A stretch of DNA of 11,275 nucleotides. It comes from Gemmatimonadota bacterium. Lineage in GTDB: Bacteria > Gemmatimonadota > Gemmatimonadetes > Gemmatimonadales > GWC2-71-9. The stretch covers positions 1 through 11,275 of the forward strand of contig JAOTWK010000073.1 in the NCBI GenBank assembly GCA_029862935.1. Reading direction: 5' to 3'. This document shows positions 7,102-11,275 of this stretch, piece by piece. Within the stretch, counting starts at the first letter, position 1, and each line of letters opens with the position of its first letter. The translations under genes and the position numbers were made by a program. Under the pieces are notes generated by a model that saw only the letters and a list, made by a program, of their open reading frames with translations, did not search any database and was not told the DNA's origin.

Positions 7102-9576
7102 CTAGGTCGTCGATCCCGAGAGCGCGCGGAAGATGAGTCGTTCGCTGTCGTCTGGGTCGACATCGATCTGGATCTCGTCGCCTGGGGTGAACTCCCCGAG
7201 CAGGATCTTCTCAGACAGCGGGTCTTCCACGTACCGCTGAATGGCACGCTTCAGCGGCCGCGCGCCGAACGCCTCGTCGTAGCCATGGTCGACGAGGAAC
7301 GCGGTGGCTGCGTCGGTACGGGTGAGCTTGTAGCCCTCCGGCGCAATCCGCTCCCCGACCTGCCGGAACACGATGCTGACGATCTCGGCGATGTGCTCCC
7401 GGTTGAGCGCGTGGAACACGATGACGTCATCCAGTCGATTGAGGAACTCAGGGTTGAACACCCGGTTCACCTCGTCGCGCACCTTCTGTTCCATGCGTTC
7501 GAACGAAGCCTGCTCATCAGGCTGCTCGAAACCCATGCCCTTCCCTTTCGAGATGTCCCGTCCACCGATGTTCGACGTCATGATCACGACCGTGTTCTTG
7601 AAGTCGATTTTTCGTCCGTAGTTGTCGGTCAGATGCCCCTCGTCCAGTACCTGGAGCAAGATGTTGAACACATCGGGGTGCGCCTTTTCGATCTCATCTA
7701 ACAGAACCACGGAATATGGTTTTCGTCGCACGGCCTTCGTGAGCGCACCGGAATCCTCGTAACCGACATACCCCGGAGGGGCACCGATGAGCCGGCTCAC
7801 GCTGAACTTCTCCATGTACTCCGACATGTCGACGCGGATGAGTGCCTGATCGTCGGCGAAGAGGAAGCGGGCGAGTGCCCGGGCCAGTTCCGTCTTGCCG
7901 ACCCCGGTCGGACCGCAGAACACGAAGGTGCCGATCGGACGCCGCGGATCCTTGAGACCGGCACGGGATCGGCGGATGGCTCGAGCGATCACCTCAATCG
8001 CCTGGTTCTGTCCAACCACGGAGGTGTGCAGTTCCTCCTCCATTCGCAGCAGGCGTTGCGTCTCGGCCTCCTGCAAACGGGTCACCGGAATACCCGTCCA
8101 TCGCGACACGATGAAGGCGATCTCCTCCTCGCCGATCGTGGGTCGATGCGCCTGCCGTTCCTGTTCCCACTCGTCTTGGCGCTTCCGGATGTCAGCCTGC
8201 AGTTCACGCTCCTGGTCGCGAAGGGCCGCGGCGCGCTCGAAATTCTGATCGCGCACGGCTTCCTCTTTCTCGCGGTTCACCGCTTCCAGTTGCTCCTTGA
8301 GTCCGGCGACCTCCGGCGGTGGCACCTGGGCTGCAAGCCGAGCCCGCGCCGCAGCCTCGTCGATCACGTCGATGGCCTTGTCCGGCAGGAAGCGATCCGT
8401 GATGTATCGGTCGGAGAGGCGTGCCGCGTTCTCGAGCGCATGATCTGGGATGATCACCCGGTGATGGTCCTCGTAGCGCTGCCGCAGTCCCTTGAGAATG
8501 TCGATGGTCTCGTCGACCGTCGGCGGATCGACAATCACTGTCTGAAACCGGCGTTCGAGCGCCCCGTCCTTTTCGATGTACTTGCGATACTCGTTCAAGG
8601 TCGACGCCCCGACACATTGCAGTTCGCCGCGGGCAAGTGCCGGCTTCAGCATGTTGGAGGCGTCGATGGCGCCCTCGGCGGCTCCGGCTCCCACCAACGT
8701 GTGCAGCTCGTCAATGAAGAGAACGACACTGCGGTTCTGGGCAATCTCGTTCATGACCGCCTTGAGGCGCTCTTCGAACTGGCCTCGGTACTTGGTGCCC
8801 GCGATGACCGCTGCCATGTCGAGGGCCAGCACACGGTGGTCCTTGAGCGATTCAGGGCAACTCCCCGCTGCGATGAGCTGGGCGAGCCCCTCGACGATCG
8901 CCGTCTTCCCGACCCCTGCTTCCCCGATGAGAACGGGATTGTTCTTCTTGCGGCGTGACAGTACCTCGATGACGCGCTCGATCTCGACTTGCCGACCGAT
9001 CGTGGGATCCAATTCCCCGTCGCCTGCAAGTGAGGTGAGATCGCGGCAGAAGTGGTCCAGCGCTGGTGTCTTCGATTTCTTCTCTGAGCGGGGGGCCCCG
9101 GGCGGCGCCTGTCCCTTGGTGCCGGCCGGCATGTCGGATCCCAAGAGTCGAAGGGTCTCAGCCCGTGATTGTTCGAGGTTGACCCCGGCATCGCCCAGAA
9201 CTTGCGCGGCGATGCCCTTCTCCTCTCGCAACAACCCGAGCAGGAGATGCTCCGTGCCCACATAGGAGTGATTCAGTTCCCGCGCTTCGCTCATCGCGAG
9301 TTCGAGCACTTTTTTCGCGCGCGACGTGTAGGGGAGGTCCGGTCCCTCTGGCGCCGGTGATTTCCCCTTCTTCACGGTCTCTTCGATCTTCTGCTGAATG
9401 TCGTCGAGATCGACGTTGAGATTGGTGAGCACCGCCGCGGCGACGCCCTCACCCTCGCGAATGAGCCCCAGCAGAATGTGCTCCGTGCCGACGTACTCAT
9501 GATGCAGTCGGGCGGCTTCCTCCCGAGCCATCTGCAGCACTTTCCGCACTCGATCCGTGAAGTTGTATCCGTTCAT
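7102..9576 (-). CDS. clpC: AAA+ unfoldase ClpC, ClpP-binding
   Basis: 824-residue Hsp100 protein that unfolds substrates and feeds them to ClpP. Two Clp_N repeats cover residues 4-145. AAA-1 has Walker A GEAGVGKT (218-225), Walker B FIDE (287-290) and pore loop KYRG (262-265). The M-domain coiled coil (about 420-475) contains a UVR-like motif. AAA-2 has Walker A GPTGVGKT (555-562), Walker B LLDE (625-628) and pore loop GYVG (602-605). An MGF tripeptide at 681-683 sits where ClpC carries its ClpP-docking loop, so this is ClpC, not the disaggregase ClpB. In the N-domain, E32 and E109, each in GTEH, match the B. subtilis phosphoarginine-binding residues E32 and E106, fitting the neighbouring mcsB. 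The ATG at 9576 has GAAGGA at 9585-9580, only 3 nt away. No ctsR precedes the cluster in this window. Confidence 0.97.
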   Translation of the reverse strand: MNGYNFTDRVRKVLQMAREEAARLHHEYVGTEHILLGLIREGEGVAAAVLTNLNVDLDDIQQKIEETVKKGKSPAPEGPDLPYTSRAKKVLELAMSEARELNHSYVGTEHLLLGLLREEKGIAAQVLGDAGVNLEQSRAETLRLLGSDMPAGTKGQAPPGAPRSEKKSKTPALDHFCRDLTSLAGDGELDPTIGRQVEIERVIEVLSRRKKNNPVLIGEAGVGKTAIVEGLAQLIAAGSCPESLKDHRVLALDMAAVIAGTKYRGQFEERLKAVMNEIAQNRSVVLFIDELHTLVGAGAAEGAIDASNMLKPALARGELQCVGASTLNEYRKYIEKDGALERRFQTVIVDPPTVDETIDILKGLRQRYEDHHRVIIPDHALENAARLSDRYITDRFLPDKAIDVIDEAAARARLAAQVPPPEVAGLKEQLEAVNREKEEAVRDQNFERAAALRDQERELQADIRKRQDEWEQERQAHRPTIGEEEIAFIVSRWTGIPVTRLQEAETQRLLRMEEELHTSVVGQNQAIEVIARAIRRSRAGLKDPRRPIGTFVFCGPTGVGKTELARALARFLFADDQALIRVDMSEYMEKFSVSRLIGAPPGYVGYEDSGALTKAVRRKPYSVVLLDEIEKAHPDVFNILLQVLDEGHLTDNYGRKIDFKNTVVIMTSNIGGRDISKGKGMGFEQPDEQASFERMEQKVRDEVNRVFNPEFLNRLDDVIVFHALNREHIAEIVSIVFRQVGERIAPEGYKLTRTDAATAFLVDHGYDEAFGARPLKRAIQRYVEDPLSEKILLGEFTPGDEIQIDVDPDDSERLIFRALSGSTT

Positions 9577-9624
9577 CGATCCTTCATGCCATGTAGGTCA
9601 CTTGGTTGAAACGGGCCGCTATGG
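9577..9624 (-). other. 48-nt mcsB-clpC intergenic gap, the longest in the window
   Basis: The only gap large enough to hold a control site. It contains the clpC Shine-Dalgarno GAAGGA (9580-9585). I see no well-spaced -35/-10 pair, no CIRCE or CtsR-type repeat and no terminator hairpin, so clpC is probably read through from mcsB. Confidence 0.5.
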
Positions 9625-10707
9625 TCACCCACGCGCCGCGTCCGATTCCAGCATCTGACGCACGAACGTCGCGCGGCTCACCGGCAGGGTCGGATCGGAC
9701 AGCGCCCGTCCGTCCTGCGCCGCGAGATGCGCGGGCTGCGTCAGAATCAGCAACTTGTTCAACGTGTATACACTCACGTCACGAATCAGGTTCAGTCCCA
9801 ACCCCAGCCGCACGCCGCTGAGGAGGTTCATGGTCTCCTCGAACGAGAGACTTCGCGCATAGCGGAGAAGCCCATATGCGCGCCACACCTTGTCTGCGAT
9901 GACGGAAGGGGCTTCCTGCTGGAGGACGTCACGAGCCTGCTCTTCGTAGTCGACCACCTGACGAACCATAGATTCCAGATGGTCGAGCAAGTCCTCTTCG
10001 GACTTCCCCAGCGTCGTCTGATTGGACAGCTGGAAGAAGTTCCCGACCACTTCGCTGCCCTCGCCGTACAGACCGCGAAACGTGAGACCCACCTGGGCCA
10101 GTCCTTGGAGGACCTTCGCGATCTCCTTAGTGAGCACGAGCCCCGGGAGGTGAATCAACACCGAGGCCCGGAGTCCCGTACCGGCATTCGTCGGGCAGGC
10201 GGTAAGGTAGCCAAACTCCGGGTGGAAGGCGAACGGAAGCTGTCCTCCCAACTCGGTGTCCACCCGCTCGAGTTCTCGGTACGATGCCGACAGATCGAAT
10301 CCGGATCGTAAGACCTGCATCCGGACATGATCTTCCTCGTTGACCATGACTCCGATCTGCCCATTCGTGAGGAGGCTCGCGCCAGGTCGTACCGCTGCTT
10401 GCCGCTCGAGGCCCGCGAGCTCTCGCGAGATCATGTGTCGCTCGTGGAGCAGCTGACGTTCGATCAGTTCGAGGTCGTCCACGGCGAAGACGGCGGCATC
10501 ACGCAGCGCCGTCGTCTCCCGCGCGGCGTCGCCAATCTGTGATCGGGCCGCCAGGAGATCGCTTGGCTCCGCACGGACCGTGAACGGTCGTCGCTCGAGG
10601 TTGCGGGCCAGACGGATGCGAGTCGACAGCACGACGTGGCTCTCAGGCCCACTCCCATCCAACCAGGACAGGCCGCCATCGGGCAGCAGACTGAAGTCGA
10701 CGCTCAT
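9625..10707 (-). CDS. mcsB: Protein arginine kinase McsB
   Basis: 360-residue phosphagen-kinase-family enzyme (363 in B. subtilis) that phosphorylates arginine side chains and so marks proteins for ClpC-ClpP. Core motifs are intact: ESHVVLSTRIRLARNL (22-37, ATP-binding arginines), NEEDHVRMQ (123-131, with the catalytic glutamate), CPTNAGTGLRAS (171-182, with the active-site Cys171), GLYGEGSE (212-219) and LSNQTTLGKSEED (227-239). The C-terminal dimerisation and allosteric domain runs from about 260 onward. There the RDxxRA phosphoarginine-binding motif of Bacillus and Geobacillus reads LPVSRA (341-346): R and A are kept, the RD pair is not. The ATG overlaps the mcsA stop by 4 nt (ATGA) and has AAGG 7 nt upstream (10715-10718). 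The downstream clpC begins 48 nt later. Confidence 0.95.
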   Translation of the reverse strand: MSVDFSLLPDGGLSWLDGSGPESHVVLSTRIRLARNLERRPFTVRAEPSDLLAARSQIGDAARETTALRDAAVFAVDDLELIERQLLHERHMISRELAGLERQAAVRPGASLLTNGQIGVMVNEEDHVRMQVLRSGFDLSASYRELERVDTELGGQLPFAFHPEFGYLTACPTNAGTGLRASVLIHLPGLVLTKEIAKVLQGLAQVGLTFRGLYGEGSEVVGNFFQLSNQTTLGKSEEDLLDHLESMVRQVVDYEEQARDVLQQEAPSVIADKVWRAYGLLRYARSLSFEETMNLLSGVRLGLGLNLIRDVSVYTLNKLLILTQPAHLAAQDGRALSDPTLPVSRATFVRQMLESDAARG

Positions 10708-11201
10708 TCCAGGACCTTGAGCCGGTCGCGCAGCTCGGCGGCGAGTTCGAAGTTCTCCGCCTCAACCGCCCGCCGTAACTGCTCCCGCAACTCGGCATGG
10801 AGGTGGACGGGTTCGGCTTCCGTCGCGGCCGTGGCCGGCAGATAGATGCGGCCCGCATGAACGTGCGAGCCATGAATCCGCCGCAGGAGCTCCCGAATCT
10901 GTTGCTCGAACGTCACATAACAGTGGGCGCACCCCAGCCGACCTGTCGCCCTGAAATCCTGCAACGTGGCTCCGCAGAACCCGCAGCCACCGGCATCCGC
11001 ATCGGCTGGAAGCGCCGCAGCCGCTCCCTGCCCCACCGATGCCAAGAACCCCGATAATGGCAGCTTCGCGACGGATGCTCCTGTCTGCACACCCTTTTCT
11101 GCCGCGCACTGCTCGCACAGATGCACCGTCGTGACCGAATTCCCCTCGATCTGGGTCAAGTGAATGGCGGCAGGTCGCTCCCCGCAGTTGTCGCACTGCA
11201 T
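10704..11201 (-). CDS. mcsA: McsA, zinc-finger activator of the McsB arginine kinase
   Basis: 165-residue protein. In Firmicutes McsA binds McsB, stimulates its kinase activity and helps couple it to ClpC. Four CxxC pairs are visible: C3/C6, C29/C32, C73/C76 and C91/C94, enough for two zinc sites. An Ala-rich stretch (about 57-70) joins the first and second zinc modules. The C-terminus (about 133-165) is a UVR motif, LRRAVEAENFELAAELRDRL, the same class as in the ClpC M-domain and UvrB/UvrC. Length and motif order match the family well. The ATG at 11201 shares one base with the stop of the upstream gene (TGATG), and a GAGG at 11212-11215 lies 10 nt upstream. The stop overlaps mcsB by 4 nt. 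Confidence 0.94.
   Translation of the reverse strand: MQCDNCGERPAAIHLTQIEGNSVTTVHLCEQCAAEKGVQTGASVAKLPLSGFLASVGQGAAAALPADADAGGCGFCGATLQDFRATGRLGCAHCYVTFEQQIRELLRRIHGSHVHAGRIYLPATAATEAEPVHLHAELREQLRRAVEAENFELAAELRDRLKVLE
10715..10718 (-). promoter_or_regulatory. Shine-Dalgarno site of mcsB
   Basis: AAGG on the minus strand, 7 nt before the mcsB ATG at 10707. It lies within the last codons of mcsA, so ribosomes finishing mcsA can restart directly on mcsB. Confidence 0.5.
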
Positions 11202-11275
11202 CAGGAAACGACCTCGCGGCGTGTGAGCTCGTGCAGTTGCCCAGTCCGGAGTTCGAGGGTCCGATCGGCTCGGCT
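11201..11275 (-). CDS. C-terminal end of a probable ABC transporter ATPase (LolD-like)
   Basis: The last 24 codons of a gene that begins outside the window, ending in a TGA that shares one base with the mcsA ATG. The visible end, ADRTLELRTGQLHEL, has the shape of the C-terminus of ABC ATPases such as LolD, FtsE and MacB (ADR-x-L-x-L-x-x-G-x-L), just past the switch histidine. LolD, which drives release of lipoproteins toward the outer membrane, would fit the downstream envelope genes, but so short a piece cannot tell these subfamilies apart. Reading frame, overlap and motif together make a real coding end likely. Confidence 0.6.
   Translation of the reverse strand, partial: SRADRTLELRTGQLHELTRREVVS

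Noticed and set aside
7101..7247. 49-codon upstream extension of bamA
   Set aside because: It would overlap the end of clpC and hide the clear signal peptide starting at ATG 7100.
8026..8958. 310-codon open frame on the plus strand
   Set aside because: Antisense to the AAA-1 and M-domain part of clpC; no family features.
7102..9576. ClpB instead of ClpC
   Set aside because: The M-domain is the short ClpC type, an MGF ClpP-docking loop is present, and mcsA-mcsB lie upstream.
9577..9624. Possible heat-shock promoter or CtsR/CIRCE operator before clpC
   Set aside because: TTTCAA and TACATG look promoter-like but are only about 10 nt apart, and no direct or inverted repeat of the CtsR or CIRCE type is present.

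Overview
The window is a GC-rich stretch that is almost wholly coding, and every supported gene lies on the minus strand, so transcription runs from position 11275 towards position 1. The genes encode lipid A synthesis (LpxA, LpxB, LpxC, LpxD), the outer-membrane assembly protein BamA and an OmpH/Skp periplasmic chaperone, so the organism is a diderm with LPS-type lipid A. It also carries McsA, McsB and ClpC, a set best known from Firmicutes, and a fused LpxC-FabZ enzyme of the kind known in Bacteroidota and relatives. With the base composition, this points to Gemmatimonadota or a close FCB-group lineage. That assignment is an inference from gene content, not from a database match.

Layout in the direction of transcription: the last 24 codons of a probable ABC transporter ATPase, LolD-like (11275-11201); mcsA (11201-10704); mcsB (10707-9625); a 48-nt gap; clpC (9576-7102); bamA (7100-4692); ompH/skp (4668-4114); lpxD (4107-3082); lpxC-fabZ (3085-1808); lpxA (1811-1035); lpxB (1038 to the window edge, 3' end missing). 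Four junctions are 4-nt stop/start overlaps, one is a 1-nt TGATG overlap, and the other gaps are 1, 6, 23 and 48 nt. The whole window is therefore probably one translationally coupled operon. I see no convincing promoter or terminator, no RNA gene, no mobile element and no CRISPR array, and no stretch above 48 nt without a gene.

The promoter-distal half (bamA-ompH-lpxD-fabZ-lpxA-lpxB) keeps the gene order known from Proteobacteria, with lpxC fused to the front of fabZ. It makes lipid A disaccharide from UDP-GlcNAc, apart from the UDP-diacylglucosamine hydrolase step, and supplies OMP assembly. The promoter-proximal half is a protein quality-control module: McsB phosphorylates arginines, McsA activates it, and ClpC recognises phosphoarginine-marked proteins and feeds a ClpP protease. 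Both phosphoarginine-binding glutamates of the ClpC N-domain are present, but the allosteric phosphoarginine motif of McsB (RDxxRA) has lost its RD pair. The most interesting points are the co-expression of arginine-phosphorylation proteolysis with envelope biogenesis, and this McsB change. The individual protein families are all known; I did not find an entirely new system.
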